From Fratercula arctica (Eukaryota > Chordata > Aves > Charadriiformes > Alcidae), in the NCBI GenBank assembly GCA_947846985.1, contig CANTUZ010000002.1, positions 14,580,087 through 14,644,086 on the forward strand: a DNA stretch of 64,000 nt, written 5' to 3'. Below the pieces are notes generated by a model that saw only the letters and a list, made by a program, of their open reading frames with translations, did no database searches and was not told the DNA's origin. The translations under genes and the position numbers were made by a program. Below are positions 1 through 14,160 of this stretch, piece after piece. Numbering within the stretch: the first letter of the stretch is position 1; each line of letters starts with the position of its first letter.

Positions 1-3000
1 CTACCTCTTGTGAAGTGTTTTTAAAAAAAGGTTCATTACAGAAAATGTATTCATGCTATTGATATTCGGTGGGAAAGTTTCAAACGTCTAAGTATAGAGA
101 TCATGAAACGAAAGCGTATCCATGCAATTTAGGGGGTTATGGACATAGACAAATAATCAAATTTTTAGACAAAGACCTATTAAAAAAAATTAAAATCTAA
201 CAAGTCTGAACTGCTCCACATTCATGATCATAATATTACATAAGAAAAAGTAGCCTTAAAAGTAGATCCACCTTGGATGTCCATGCAATTTCTCTATAGA
301 AGTTCACTAGGAAATGTTTTTGTCTTTTTTCTAAACAAAACCAAGCAAACAAAAACACATACTCATTTCTGAGCCCAGAATTCCTGTTCTATGCATTCAA
401 AAGTGTTGGGATTCTAGATTGTAGGTTTTTGACCCCTTACTAGCAGCAGTCACAAAGCACCCCAATGTTAGAGCATAGGTCACTGCTATAACTTACATTT
501 ATGTACCTTAACTGGGTCCTCAGGACATAAAGTCTTCCCCATTGAATAATTCGGCTCATTGTCTTGACTGTCCATGAATTTCTCAGATCAGCAATTCGTG
601 TTGCTGATCACAAGTGACATTAATACGCTAGCTGTCATGTAATGCATTTAAACTTGCCTTTTACTGTACAATGCGAATGCATTTTCTCTGAGAATTCTGA
701 GTGCAGCTTAATAGCCAGGGAGGAAATGGGATAATTGGTTAAAGAGATTCACAGTGCATTATTAGTATTTTTATTACTGCTGTAATTTTATAGTGTCTTT
801 GATTTATGAGACAGAGGAAAAATGAAAAGGCATTTTGTATCTTTCCAGTTGCACTAAACTGCTTTGCATCCAGAAATTAAAGTGCTGAGTGAGATGCTAT
901 AATGAACCCTAGAAATAATCACGATTATTTTTGTGATTTAGCATTTGTATTAGTCTCAGCATCTCTATGGTCATACCACTGCTGCTGCAAATGAAAGTAG
1001 TCACTAAACAACTGGAAAAATATCGCAAGAGTATGTTTTTACCAGCACCTTTAGCTGTATTAGGAGTTGACAACTTTGTAAATGTTGCAGTCATTAAAAC
1101 CATGTTTGGGTAAGGAAAATGGAAATCTTATAGAATTAAACAACGAATAGTAAGTGAAGAAACTTTACTTTGAATATCGCAAGTTTCTATGGCAAATTGC
1201 CTTGTTGAAACTGTAAATTTGTATTTTCCTTTGCTACTGTTTTTATAGCATCTTTCCTCAGTTTCCTTTGCTGTGGTGATCTGTGTGGCATAACGTATGT
1301 TCTAAGACATAACCGTTAGTCAGATCCACGTTTTTTTACCCGGACACAATGCCTACAGGAAACAATGTGTTCTGCTGGAGCAAATGGAAAATGGAGGATC
1401 AGGCATGCTGAGAAAAACATCACAGGAATGCAAGCAGTGATGGGGAACTGAACATTGAGAAGATGTAAATTAATCATTTATTTTCCTCATGCATGTTTGC
1501 ACTGTGTTTTCTTGTGACCTTTTGCAGCTGCTTTAGAAACATCCATGAACTTAAAATGGCGTGTAACGCAAGCTAACTACATCTCCTTCCCAGCCCTTTG
1601 ACAGTTAAGAGACTTAATTTTATTGGCAACCTAAATGGAGGAAAACTGAAATTAAGTGCTATATTGAAACTCAATAATCAGTCATAAGCAAGCGAATGTC
1701 ACTTGAAAAATATTAAAATTACTAGGTCTGTGGAACTTTTTGTGTGAGTCAACAAGTGCGTGAATCAGTCCTGTACCCATATTCCTGCACTGTTACAGGA
1801 TGCCCCGCTGTGAAAAGCAACATTGTCGTTGGACACTTAGTCAGATACAGCCTGGACAAATGTAGCCTAATAAATCTCAGGATGGCGACCGGAATTCAAA
1901 TTGCACTCTCAGTGGCAGGGAGAAAGATGAAAAATAGCTCTGGTCAAATGACCAGTTTGTGATAGCAGACGGCAAACCACACATGACTTTAAAGGGACAG
2001 CAATAAACAGTCAGTGCTGCTCATTTTCAGATCTAAAAAGGGTTGTGATGGACAACTGGAAGAACTTTTAGAGCTAGTAAAAATCACCAAAGTGGTTTCT
2101 ATTAATATTTCATTTGTGTTGCCTTTTCTATTAAAATCTATTTTTTCAGGGGAGGGGGGGAAAAAAAGTGTTTTCAGAATTGTACATTTTGGACAATGTT
2201 GATCTCTGGCAGTCTTTTATCTCTGAGACCCTGGAAGGAAGGCTGTTAGATTATTGCTTTCAGCCTGGGAATAAATTGCTGGAAAATCACTGGTGACTTT
2301 AGAAACAAGCAGAAATGATCAAGGAAGTGGAAATTTAAGTCTCTGCCTGTGTTACTTACTGCTATCTCTTACCTCACTTCCAAACAGAAGTCACAGATCA
2401 AGCCTGAGTCTATTTCACACCAAAAAATAGCTTTCTTTTTCTTTTCCTTAATGTGCTCAGCAAAGCTTATGGGTAACTGTGAAGTCATTTTCAAGTTCTA
2501 GTTTACTAATGTCATTCTGTCTACCTAAAAGACCTTCTACAGTGTTAATTGGATATATTATTATTATTCTCTTCCTGCGAAAAACTGCTACACATTTTTA
2601 CTTTGTGTTTTTTTAACAATAATTAGGTTTCAGACCACTACTAGTGTTTCAGAATCTGGTAAACTAGCTTATGTATTATGTCTGTAAAGTACGTGATAAC
2701 AAAAGGCTTTATATAAATGCATGTTATTGTTCTCAGTTAGAACTACCTGGCATGTGCATAGGCACAGCTGAATTATTGCTGACTTCACTACATTTTCTTT
2801 GTCTTAGTTCCTAGTTCCAGTCTTTGCTTCTCTTGTCTATAAAAAGGGTTCTAACAGGCTGCCCACAGTTGTTAATTGTTATCGTTGTGTTTCATATTAA
2901 AATGCTTTCACTTAGTCATGTAGCATTAAATATTTTTTGGGGGGGTATGGGTTTGAGGATTCTGACACAGACATCCAACTTCTGATTTTAGTTACAAGTC

Positions 3001-4119
3001 TATATCACCCTCGTAGCTCCACTTAATTGAAAACAGAGCTTGCCTGTAAAACATCATGATTTAGAGCTGATCGTATAAATATCCAACCTTCTGTTCTCTG
3101 CCTTCGTGAAGAGTACTGTTTGTACGTTCACATTTTCAAGCTATGATAAAGTGTGCCCCTTTCCCTCGCTACATTTCCAGGCATCTGCAAAGACCATATT
3201 TAAAATGTCTGAGTGAAAAGATTGTAAAACATATTTTGAAATGTAAAAGTTTCCAATAAAGTGCACTTGCGTACCTTGTGAACTTTGAATTGAAGACTAT
3301 CTCTAAGTATATTGCATTTGCTGCTTGGTTTTATTATCCCAAAGCAGTAGTGACTATTGCTTTCCCTTTCACTCTGTTCTTACTTGTTTTTGTCATTCCT
3401 CCCAAGGGTATCATGCCCTGGGTATTAATAAAATAAAAGGTTCATTCCTCATGCAGCGTTCTGCACACTGACTGAATTGTTCTAGACTCCAGAGGCTGAG
3501 AAAGGCAAACCAATGTGAATGATGATAGGTGAAAAGGTCATCGTTTCATTCTTGTATAAAATAATTTCTGGTGCCCATTTCACTTTTCCACTTTTTATTT
3601 TCTTCCTTTCCTGGAGGCTTTTGTTTTAAGTCTCTTTTTAAGCCTCTTTAAATGATTTATGATCTGTTTCACACTTTGTTACCTTTCTCTGCATTGTAAA
3701 TGTCAGTGTGCCACATCTGAGAGATGGGAAGTTAACATGCCGTGGGGTTTTATTGACGAGACTGTGTCAGTGCAAAAAGAAAATGTTTTTAGTTGGTAAA
3801 GCACTGCATTTATTATCCAAAATCTCCTGACAGTAGTAATGATAACACATGAATGAGATGAAATACTGTCAAGACCTTTTCAGTGTGCTGGAGCAGAGGA
3901 TGAGTGAGACAGGGAGAAAATTCCAAGATTTCAGAAAGTAGTTTCTACAAGAAAGAAATTGCACATCACACGCTCAGCATATGTGAGTATATGTGTGTAC
4001 CTGGCATACAAACACAGTCATGTTTACATATAGATGAGACAGTAGATATGGGAAGACAGTACTCTTTTATTCTCCCAGCCGAGAGGCAGAATTCCCAGAT
4101 GCCTGTTGAAACTGATTGG
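1..4119. other. Non-coding AT-rich DNA, no gene recognised
   Basis: No convincing coding exon or retroelement is visible. Open frames are under 75 codons and show no familiar domain. The only structure noted is a short perfect hairpin at 586-609, with 9-bp arms GATCAGCAA / TTGCTGATC around a 6-base loop, which is within what chance allows. Splice-like and polyadenylation-like strings occur, as expected in AT-rich vertebrate DNA, and none is supported by a neighbouring exon. Confidence 0.6.
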
Positions 4120-4268
4120 GATCTCAGACCTGCACCCTGCCTCTGTATCAGCCACGAGTCTCCAACTGACCTTGAACAATTCACTCCCACTCTCCTTCCC
4201 TCAGACTTTTGATATGTAAAATGAAATTATTGATCCTCCTCTCCTTTGCAAAATGCATTTGAGATGCA
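4120..4268 (+). mobile_element. MIR-like SINE remnant, plus strand
   Basis: The stretch reads in order like the core and tail of a mammalian-wide interspersed repeat. A segment resembling the core phrase with 'actgaccttgaacaattcact' (about 4174-4194) is followed by a pyrimidine-rich CTCC/CCTCAG stretch and then 'tatgtaaaatgaaattattg' (about 4213-4232), which corresponds to the TCTGTAAAATGGGGATAAT part of MIR. The order and spacing of these blocks match the family, and the divergence is high, as expected for an ancient copy. MIR copies occur at low density in sauropsid genomes. The ends are approximate because the call rests on recalled consensus blocks rather than an alignment. An L2 tail, which shares its end with MIR, is an alternative. 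Confidence 0.6.
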
Positions 4269-5019
4269 CTAATAAGCCATGAAATAGGCAGAAAAAGCTG
4301 TGAAACATCATACACCCATATTTATAACCCCAAAAGATGCATTATGGAAATGAGAGCTGGTAAAACTTTCTAGATCATCTTTCATAGGTACATTCCCTGA
4401 GCTAGGAAGTTTAATATTTCTGTGTACTTGAAACTCAATGAATGGGTTTCTCTCAAATTCACAGATGGAGCTAAAGAAAGTCTTCATAAAATCTTCATAC
4501 AATAGTGAGGGGAAAAAAATGTATAAATGAACAAATGAAATACAGGTTACCAGGGAAATTATTCAATCCCATATTCAAATTAGGCATGCATTCGCTGTAT
4601 GCAGAGCCTTAGGATAGATGTAAAACACAGTAGCCATTTCCATTGCTCTGTGGTGGCTACACAGTTAGCAGGTCATGCATGCAGGTTTTATTCAGACCCT
4701 GGAGTTTCTCTAAACAGAAAGAACACGAAGTATATCCTTTCATTTTGCATTTTCATACAGTTAACATACTCCACTTGCAGCACTCTACTAGCTGCTACGT
4801 TCAGAAGAACTTAGGTTTTATTTCCTAGATATAAGTAATTTCTCTTAGCTTCTTCATAGCAGCTTCAGTTTATTTAATTTCTATTGTAGCCCATGAGTTA
4901 ATAATGATTAATATCTATTTTGCATCATACAACTGATGAATTTCTAAAAACCTAATTGTTAGAACAGTTCTTCAGTTATAACACTACACATTTAGTTCCT
5001 GCACACACCCCCTCCCCCC

Positions 5020-5033
5020 TTTTTTTTTTTTTT
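5020..5033. repeat. Poly-T run (14 T)
   Basis: Fourteen consecutive T follow a C-rich stretch at 5007-5019. This may be a simple low-complexity tract or the poly-A end of a minus-strand retrocopy. No recognisable retrocopy body is visible beside it. Confidence 0.9.
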
Positions 5034-8000
5034 CTCTTAGGCAAAATGTCACAGACAGGGCTGATACAAAAATTACCTTCCAAATATTTTGCAATAGAAA
5101 AATGGGGTTTTAGGTGAGTTTTCCTTTCTACCAGACTGTAAAGAAGCCAACAACTTTCAGCAGACTTGCCGTGCTACCTCTTTTACAACTAGATGTACAA
5201 GAATCAAGGCTCAGTGTGAAATAGGCCCTTGACACTGGAACAGTTTTCGGGCTCCTGTATTCTGACACTGGACCTTGCGCTCACTCTCAGCTTGGCTCTC
5301 AGACTCTCTGTGTTGTGTGTTGAGTCTTGCAGGTCTCTGAAGTTGAGCCCAAACATTCAGTAAGGCAAGCAAGGCGTCCTCTGTGTGTGTTATTTTCAAT
5401 GTTCAAATTCCAGACTCGGACAGCCTCCTACCATTGGGCACTGAAGTTACTCTTAAATATCTAGTAAGAACAACAGAGTCATTAGGTAAGAAAGGAAGGA
5501 AAAAAAGGCAGAGGTGATAAGACAATCAAAGAGAATAAAGATTCAGAGGAATACCCAAAGGAAATAGGACCTCAGGGTTGTATTACATCATCAGAGAAAT
5601 AACTTAGATTTTTGTGCGAAGTAATAAAAACACCAGCAATGATAAAGGATGGCTGAAGAAAAGTAAGAGACAGAAAAAATATTTTGAAGTGCTTAAAAGA
5701 CACAGAAAACCCTTTGGCACATTAGGGGACATACAAAGCCACTCAGTGTAACCAAGGGAGAACAAGTGCCAGATTTACTAGAAGAACTAAAGATCCTAGC
5801 AGAAAATTAGAGAAAGCAAGAGATCCTGGGAAACCATAGAACTTGATCAGCTCAGTAGTTCTCCAAGAAGATTTAAAAAAAGCAGAAAGCACGGAGATAG
5901 GCATGAATGCAGAAGCTACAGCAGATTTAGTTTATGAAATGTGAGCAGCAGAGTATTTACTAAGACATCTCAGGAATAAATTTAGATATCTGTGAGAGCA
6001 GAGCCAGTGAAGGTGCAGACCAGGTTTAGATCAACACAACTGCTCAGCTGTTTGTGATAAAACAGATCCTGAGGAAGTTTGCAGAACAGAAATTATTATA
6101 TTAATAAAATTTTATAAGCTTTAAATAGGCTTTTGATAGTACATGAAAGAAGGCAAGTTTTCAAAATATACATTATTCCTGAGAAATATATCAGGCTGGT
6201 AGACTGCATCTCCAGCAAGCTGCAGAGTGCAATGAGAGTAGATAAGAGGTTGACCATAGCGCGGTGTTGGTGACTGTAGCATTCTGTCATGAGATATATC
6301 CATTTTACTGCTATAAGAAATCATAGTTTTGGTTTTCAGATATGAAATAGAAATCGTGCTATATAAGGGAGTAGAGTAATTGTAGGTTCACTGATGGCAC
6401 TGAATTCATAGTCCTGAGGAGGTTGCTCTTTCAAGATTAATTTAAGATGGAGGCTGAGAAAGCAGAAAATATGGAATGAAGATTATCAGGAAAAATTAAA
6501 AATAGACTGTAGGAAGAACAATATAAAAATTAAGAGAACAAAGACTACAACAGATAGGAAAAAAGCACATTGGGTTTTGAAAGATTATGCATTACTGAAG
6601 GGATATGAGAGGAGTCTAGTTACTGCTGAATTTGTAAAGGAAAGATTTTTTTTTTTTGAAAAAGTAAAAATAACTCAAAAAAGTAATGATTTTGTCATAT
6701 AGATCTACTGTTTTACAGGTTGGAATCCACAAAGCAAGACAACAAACAAAAGACACTGACTCTACAGATGAGTTCCCTGAGGGGAATGCTGCAGAAAACA
6801 AAGCTGAAGTGATAATGAAATGGTTAGAACAAGAAATAATAACTTTACAGATGATCTAAGGCAGTTAACTGTGGCTGCTTAGGTTTGTGTTAATTGTAGT
6901 CCCCTAAGAAATGACAAACTTGATGAAACAAGGTTCAAGCAATGAAACACAGATGATCAATGACCAGCTGGGTAGATTAATTGCAAAACAATATAAAAGA
7001 GAAAGGGTTTTTAATTTATCTGTAAAGGACAGAGGGAAAAGCCTGTTAAGAGCATTCAATTGAAAGAGAGAAATTATACACATATAAAAATACAAGTCAT
7101 GAGATAATACATAGCAACAAAACGGGGGGGAGGAACACATTCCAGTGCTACACTTGCACAAATAAACTCCTTTTTGTGGGTTCTGTTTGAATGCAGAGAC
7201 TTTCAAATACTTTTGCAAGTAGAAACCCTGTTCAGTAGAAAGTTGCTACCACAACAATTTTACAATTTTTAGCCTGAGCATTGGAAACGTGCTTGAGTCT
7301 ATTTATAGCTGAGTAGAAAAATTGAATCTGCATCTTCCACAGCCTAGAAAGTATTGTAGCCACAGGCCAAGTGTGTAGCTGGGCATCACCTTTATCCACC
7401 TACAGCTTGGTTGAAGGAAGGATTGAACCCCATTTTACAGCTCAGACCGTGGTTGCCATACAGATAATCTGTGCCTGTAGAGAAAGGGGCAGGGTTTCAG
7501 GCATCCTCTTGCTCTCAGCTTTTGTCTTCCACGGCGTTTCAGTCAATTTCCATGAGCTAAACCTCACCTCAAATACCAGGGCAGTCAATTGCTCACAAGT
7601 AGGTACTTAATGCAGTACTTAATGAAAGTATCTGAGATATGCTCTTGTGATGGTGCTTCGGACCTGTGGGAGATCTGTCTCATTTGCAATATCTCTGGAT
7701 GCCAGATAGGAGCACCTGAAATGTCACTACCAACCAGCAGGTGGGCAAATGAACCAAGCCTTCAAGATATATTGTATGTATCGTATGCAGTATGAATGAA
7801 TAGTAGACTGGAGAGCAGTTTGAGCTTAAGTAGCATTTTGGCAGTTTTGAAGAGACTACATAAAAAAAAATAATTTCAAAATAGCTTAATTAGTGAAATT
7901 GCTTCATCTAATACTTTCCATCATGTTTTCTCTATAATTTACTTTCTAGAGTGTTTTTTTTTTTATTATTATTATTCTATCCAGTTTGGGGTAGAGTAAA

Positions 8001-11000
8001 TAATATTTTCTTTTTATTGTTCTTAAAACATAAAGCAGTAAAATGTCCTTCATAGAACATGTGCCCTTAAGTTGCCAATGTTGCTTACACTTTAGTGCAA
8101 ACACGACACTTTCTGTCATTTGTAGAAATAGCAATTACCATGGTCAAAATAAAAAACCCAACAAATAGGAAGACATGACATATTTTAAATATGTTTAAAA
8201 CGTGGTTAAAATTGGTTCAGCAGAGACAGTTAGTGAAGTGAATATCTGTTAAAGAAATAGACCCAGTCAAAACATGCATCACCTGTGAACTGAACCAAAG
8301 CATAAGCCCTGTGCTAGACTTGTGCTGAACAACTATAGTAGCTATTAACTCCTTTTCACCAACTTCAGCTTCACTTGTCTTTCATGTCTCTATCCAGTTC
8401 TTTGCCTACTGAAGTTAAAGGCAAATTTTATAGAAAGCAAACTGTAACGCTCAGCTATTGTGCGAATTGTTATCACGCACTTGTATTCTCTGTTATTGTC
8501 AGCACAGAAAAAAAGAAACCAAATTAAGGCCTTGTTTAAATTGGTGGCATTTTTTTTCTAGCAATTATTTTCAGAGGGTTTTAGGGGGATGTAAGTTGAT
8601 GATAAAGAATCAAAACTTTTAAAATTCTAGGATTGCCTTACATAGTAATAAGTCAACCAAAATACTGAGGAAACAACAGAGGCTGGAATGGGAAAATATG
8701 TTTAACATTTTTGCAAGGACTAAAACCTGTAATTGTGGGAAGTCAGCACTGTTATTCATCATTTCACTAAGTACAGTTAGCTCCCTAGCCTTAATCTATT
8801 TCTTTAAATCTGTCTAATGATTGTAAATGCTAATTTTTCTTCTAATCAATGGTATTAGAATAAGCACTAGAATTGTTACAACAGAAACAAACAAAATGGT
8901 GAAGTAACTTCATAAAAAGTCATAGCCAAACATACACAATATTCCTTCCAGCAACATTTGAACATTTAAATGGTTCCAAAAGCAACAAAGATGAAAATCA
9001 CATAAAAAAAAAAAGTTCAAGAACATTTTGTGGTATATTTTTTTGCCTGTTAACTCATCCAAACCATTTTAATGTCTATTGCAGAGCAGGGACACAGCAC
9101 TAGTTTTGTGAATAGCCCACAAAGCTGCTAGTATTTCTGTATTCCCTGCTAATTGCCTTACAAAGTAAAAATAAACTCTTTTAAATTGAAGGCTGCAATG
9201 TTAATATGCAATACTAAGTTCCAGTCATGTTCGCAATGAAGAAATAGGAAATAAAATGTCCCTATCCACTGTTTCATAATTCTTCATGCTCATTTGGTTG
9301 TTGTTGTCGTTGCTGCTGTTAGCAAGTGTTTCTTTTGAATTTGGTGTGCATGGCAGGCAGTCAGTCACAGTGATCTCAGCCTACCTTTGATTTATGAACC
9401 AGCATTGTTTTTCATGGAACAGTTTTGTCAGTTCAAAAGTGCAGGCACTGAAGAATCAGACTTTGGAGATGAACAGTGGAAAAAATCTTATTCCCCACAC
9501 AGCAAGAAAATTGACTAACAATAGGCTAAATGGAACTTGTGCAGAAAACCAATAAAAGTATGTCTCCTTGTAACCAGTTCCCCCTCTTGCATCACTTCAT
9601 ATGGGATCAGGGACACAAACAAAAGTTTTTGGTACTAACTTTTTCAAAAACTAAGTTTTTGAACAATAGCAATGCAGTATTTTCTTTACAAAGTCCTTGT
9701 TATTCTCTGTGTTGTACACTGCTTCAAAATATTGCTCTTAGGCCGACAATGAAACGGATATCCGCTCTCAGTCAGGAAAAAAGGAGGTATAACTCATCAA
9801 CAGTGTGGTGTCACTCAGACAAAGGGATTACATTACGTAAATGTATGTACCAGTAAAAGCAATTAAATTTATTCATGACTGTGTTCTATAACACCTTACT
9901 TCTCATGTCCTTGGACAGTGGAAGTTTCCAGAAGAAATAGGAAAGATTTGGTAAGATAACAGTATCGTGGTAAAATGACAGTCTCGTAAAGAGATTTTGA
10001 AATATTTAAAGACTCTGATTGATTTCCTTCTGTCTGGTGTTCACAGTGATTTGGTCTCCCTAGTGCAGACTTGAGACCAGAGCAAAACATGCCAGTGGTA
10101 TCTGGGCTTCAGCTTCCCCTCAGATCAGCTTATAGCTCACTGTTTTCTTAACTGCGCGTCCCAGATTTACGTGTCTTTTCAGGACATTTTTTATGAATGT
10201 TTTCTTTTTTGGCACCCTTATGCTGGGAGTCTCTTCATCCAGATGTGGGTTTGTCTATCTAATCTGTCTCTGAGATCTGCTTTGCTTATTATATAGGCCA
10301 GCTACTACAGCATTCAAGTGATTTACAGCCATGAATGACATTTATCCTCGCTTTGTCTCCAAGAGGAGGGGAGGGAAATGCAGGAAGCCAGCTCCGCCCT
10401 GCCATGCCCATGTGTGATTCCAGAGAGCATGTGAAACCATGCTATGCATGGCACAGCCGGGCGACAACCTCAGGAAGGCTATATTTACTCCCATCATATC
10501 ACAGCAAAATACGGCAGATGCCCAAACAGTGAATAGATTTTTCGCAGTTTTCATTACCATTTTGAAAGGTGTCTCCAAGGGGAAAAAAAGTCCCTTTCCA
10601 TTAATATATAAATCCTAGGTGTCCGTTTTAATTGTTACCTTCTTGTTTTTTACTGGGGACTGTCAGGTTTGATCTTACTTGCTTTTACGAAGCATGCAGA
10701 GGAAATGAAAAAAGATGTTTAGTATGGAAGCACGAGGAGACCAAGGTGTTGAATTCTGCTCTACTCGTATATGCAGCTGTTACTAGGAAGTGTGGCACTT
10801 ATTACTTTGCTTACAACCATTTATGCTTATCTAATATTTTATCTCTAGGGTCCAGTTCTACTTCCAAAGAAATTCTGAAAACATTAATCCTTGTCTGTCA
10901 GTGTGTTTGCTGTGAATTTATTAGAAAGCAATCATAGCAAACATGACAGGAAATTCATTTCAATACAAGGAGTCAAATACAGAATATAATGACTTTTATT

Positions 11001-11276
11001 ATATACTGTATAGAGAGTCTTGTTCAAGTCTACAGTCATAAATCATGATTTACACATATACGCTTGTGTATACAAACACATATGTATGTGTGTGCGTGTA
11101 TTTCGTTAGTAACAGCACAAACATAAGTTTTGATGGTTCCGGAGTAAGGTGCCAGAATGTGGCACAGAAAAAATTGTAGATAAACATGGCATGTTTTTTA
11201 CAGATATTTCATTACAGAACTTGTCCAGCAGAAAGATATTAAAAATCATGTATGTACAGCACATTTGTGCATATGT

Positions 11277-11294
11277 ATGTATGCATGCATACAT
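11277..11294. repeat. Perfect 18-bp palindrome
   Basis: The sequence ATGTATGCATGCATACAT equals its own reverse complement. It sits in an ATGT/GTAT-rich microsatellite-like stretch, so slippage in a short alternating repeat is the likely origin. Confidence 0.85.
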
Positions 11295-14009
11295 TCAAAG
11301 AATACGCGTCCTCTCATTTGGTGTTGGAATTAATTATTGCTGCAACTAAATGGGTTACGTGGTGTTAACTAATCTTAATAAAAACAGATTCCTTCATTTT
11401 CTTGTTTGCGATGTTATCATTCAAGTCAACTTTACAGGCAGAAGACAACAAAAAAAATGAAATACAACATCTAAACCTCTGCTTCTTACACAATCTCTCG
11501 GTAGGTGCAAATGCTACTTTTTGGCAGGTTTTACACCTACCCGGTCCAGAAGAGTCAGACCCTTTACTGCTCTCGTTTTCCTACTTTTTTTTGGTTCAAT
11601 TTTATTTTTCATGTTATGGTCAAATACAATCTAGGTTTTTAGTGGGAACGTGAAATAATTCCAAGGAGTTATTCTAAGCTTTGCGACGAGGAAAACAAAA
11701 ATACTTATTGATACAGAATAACGTAACAGTTCAACTCTCAAACAAAAGAAGGGCAAATGAAAGGAGGGAGAGAGACACAGTATTTCACTGTCTGCTCTGT
11801 AAAATGGGTGAGGTCATGGAATTGTCTTTTTACCTAATTTCATCATAGAGAATAGTGCAACTATTTCAATGATGCTCTGGAGACTAGATTTTAAGACTGG
11901 GGACAGACATCTTTTGGCTGTAGCTCATCCACCTCTGGGCTGCTGCTGTGATCTCTCCTCTAACCCTTTTCAGTCAGAATAAATCAGGTGACTGCTAATG
12001 ACTTAAATAATAGGCAAAACCCCTTAATGTAAAGACCTTTTGTTGGAGACCTTTTGTTCCTATGCAAAAAAAATCCAGTGGTGATAGAATACCTCCTGCA
12101 CCCCACCAGCATAGAGAATGAAACTCCATCTTTCTTTCACTGCCTGTCCGGTAAGCTTATTTGCCCCTAAAGTGAGACATAAAGGCACCTCCTCTTGTAC
12201 AAGGCTTATAAAAAAACAGAGGGTGACCTTAAACTGGATGATTTTACATCTTCAGTAACTCTTTCATTAGAATTCCTTTACCTATTGTGAGCTTCTCAGA
12301 TGGTTTCTCAGTGACTAAGGTAGAAGACAGCTCCAAGTGTTTTGACATAAATTAATATTTCTAAATTGCAATATAAGGTTTTCCTAAAGTTACACTAGAA
12401 AGGAGAACCTTGGAAATAAGACATTTGAATTTTCTTTTTTGCTGGATGTTGCAATTCAACTTAATCCCACAACATTAAGTTTTAAGATCCATTTTGGTAT
12501 TTAAAAAGACATTTTTCCAACCTCAGCTTCATGAGCATGGCAACAGTTGGTGCTTGAGCAAAGTGACATCCCATTAAACCAAAATTCTGAAAGCATTAAT
12601 CCTTTCTTTTATTGAATGTCCATTAAATTGGAGTGTTTGATGTATAGTTGTTGACAAAGAGCAATGGCTAAGACTCACTGTAGGTAATTCTTTTTTTTTT
12701 GTGTAGATAGACAAAACAAAAATAAAAAAGCAAACCAAAATGTAAAGCTCTACAAAACCCTAAAACCAAAGCAGATTCTGAATAAAGAGTTTCACTGATT
12801 ATTTTATTATTTCACACACAAACTTGTATACACAAGAACAGGTGTTTTCATAGAAACTTACTATGTTTTGTCATTCCTATAAAATGACTCCAAACTAGCT
12901 GCAGTAATTGTCCTGTGTGGGTCAGAAGGATTCTCTGAGGCATGCATATTGCTCTTTCATTTCATAACAAAAGCATACTGCTGCAGAAGAAGGTTCATTT
13001 TCTTATTTCAAAAGGTCTGATGCTCTGCCTCCACAATCGTGATCTGAAATTCAGTGTAAAATGTAGAAAAGATCTCTTTTTAATTATTACTCTCGCAGAA
13101 ATCAGAAAGGTCATTGGTCTGATCACTGAGACAGATTTGTCTCTCCTAGCATTTCTCATAATGAAGAGACATTAGATTAATGTTCACTTAAATAACATGA
13201 TTAATGCTATGATCAGAAAGTATCTCATGTTGGAACAGAATGAGTGTAAACCATCTAATGAAACAAAATGATTGGGGTTTTTAATTGTTTATAGCAGTAT
13301 AAGGTCATATGAAGTCCCTTCTAGTAACTATTCCTGTGTTTTAGTTCTCCCTTTCTGTCTCTAGAATGATCATTAGCTATAATTAAAGGAAAGCAAAGCA
13401 GTTAGCTTGACAAGCTCAGGAGTTGGGAATTATTATAGTCATTAAAGGACTTTCTGATAACGATATTAAACTTCATCATTCACATACCATCAGGCTTCTC
13501 TCTGTCATACACAAAGCAAAGTACATCAAGTACGGCAGTGTCTCGAGAGAGCGGAGCAAATGTATCACCTGATTTAACTTCACTGAAGTGAGTGGAGATA
13601 AACTCCAGATTAAATTTGTCCTGTGTCTTCCCAACATTAAGACAGTTAAGAATGAAACCAGACTGCTTGACTTAGGGGGGTTCTTATAGTTCTTGCCATC
13701 ATTAGAGTGTGGTAGCATGATATGAGATCCTCAAATGCACTCTTAGATTTGTTTCGTTGTTCAGCCTCATGCTCTGCTTGGAGTTCCTGAGCAAAAAGTG
13801 ACCAGAAATCTAATCACAAGAGCCTGCTGCCATTTTAATGCCACCTAAATCCTTGGACTTAATTCATTTTTCTCCTGCTGTTTTCAAGAGTCACATCCTA
13901 GCCAGGATGAAACAAAAATAACCTTCTGAAAATTAAATAAATATATTATTGAATCCATATTCATATGTGGATGATTGCATTTGTAACATTTTATAATTTT
14001 TTCTCTTAA

Positions 14010-14160
14010 GATTTTTCCAATGAAAAGGAATTATGGCTGAGGCACAAGGAGTAAATGACCTACGCAGAAACAGCATCTTAACCCTACAAGCACAGGGAGA
14101 GACAAAAATTGCCCTTTCTAGTACAGCCCTGAACCCCTGACACCGACAGGTATAATGCAC
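14010..14160 (-). mobile_element. MIR-like SINE remnant, minus strand
   Basis: On the plus strand the segment reads like a reversed MIR. 'ggaattatggctgaggcac' (14028-14046) corresponds to the GATGAGGAAACTGAGGCACAGAG block. A degraded TGACTTGCCCAAGGTCACA-like block follows (about 14053-14075), and then 'ctgaacccctgacaccgaca' near 14129-14148, which resembles the GGATTCGAACCCAGGTCTG region. The order of blocks supports one decayed copy on the minus strand. Divergence is high and the edges are approximate. Confidence 0.45.

Larger units (their letters stand above)
4269..14009. other. Non-coding AT-rich DNA with simple repeats
   Basis: No gene is recognised. Visible items are a poly-T run at 5020-5033 next to a C-rich stretch, a G-run at about 7123-7130, a (GTT)n-like stretch at about 9298-9320, and a perfect 18-bp palindrome of the ATGTATGC type at 11277-11294 beside ATGT repeats. 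Reading frames of up to 108 codons (for example 9530-9856 on the plus strand) show no domain, no biased composition and no supporting splice context. Confidence 0.55.

Noticed and set aside
7420..7450. Possible reversed MIR containing CCCCATTTTACAG
   Set aside because: The adjacent GATGAGGAAACTGAGGC block is absent, so 13 matching bases may be chance.
11795..11880. Possible MIR tail containing CTGTAAAATGGGTGAGG
   Set aside because: Only the short TCTGTAAAATGGG block matches. The blocks expected on either side are missing.
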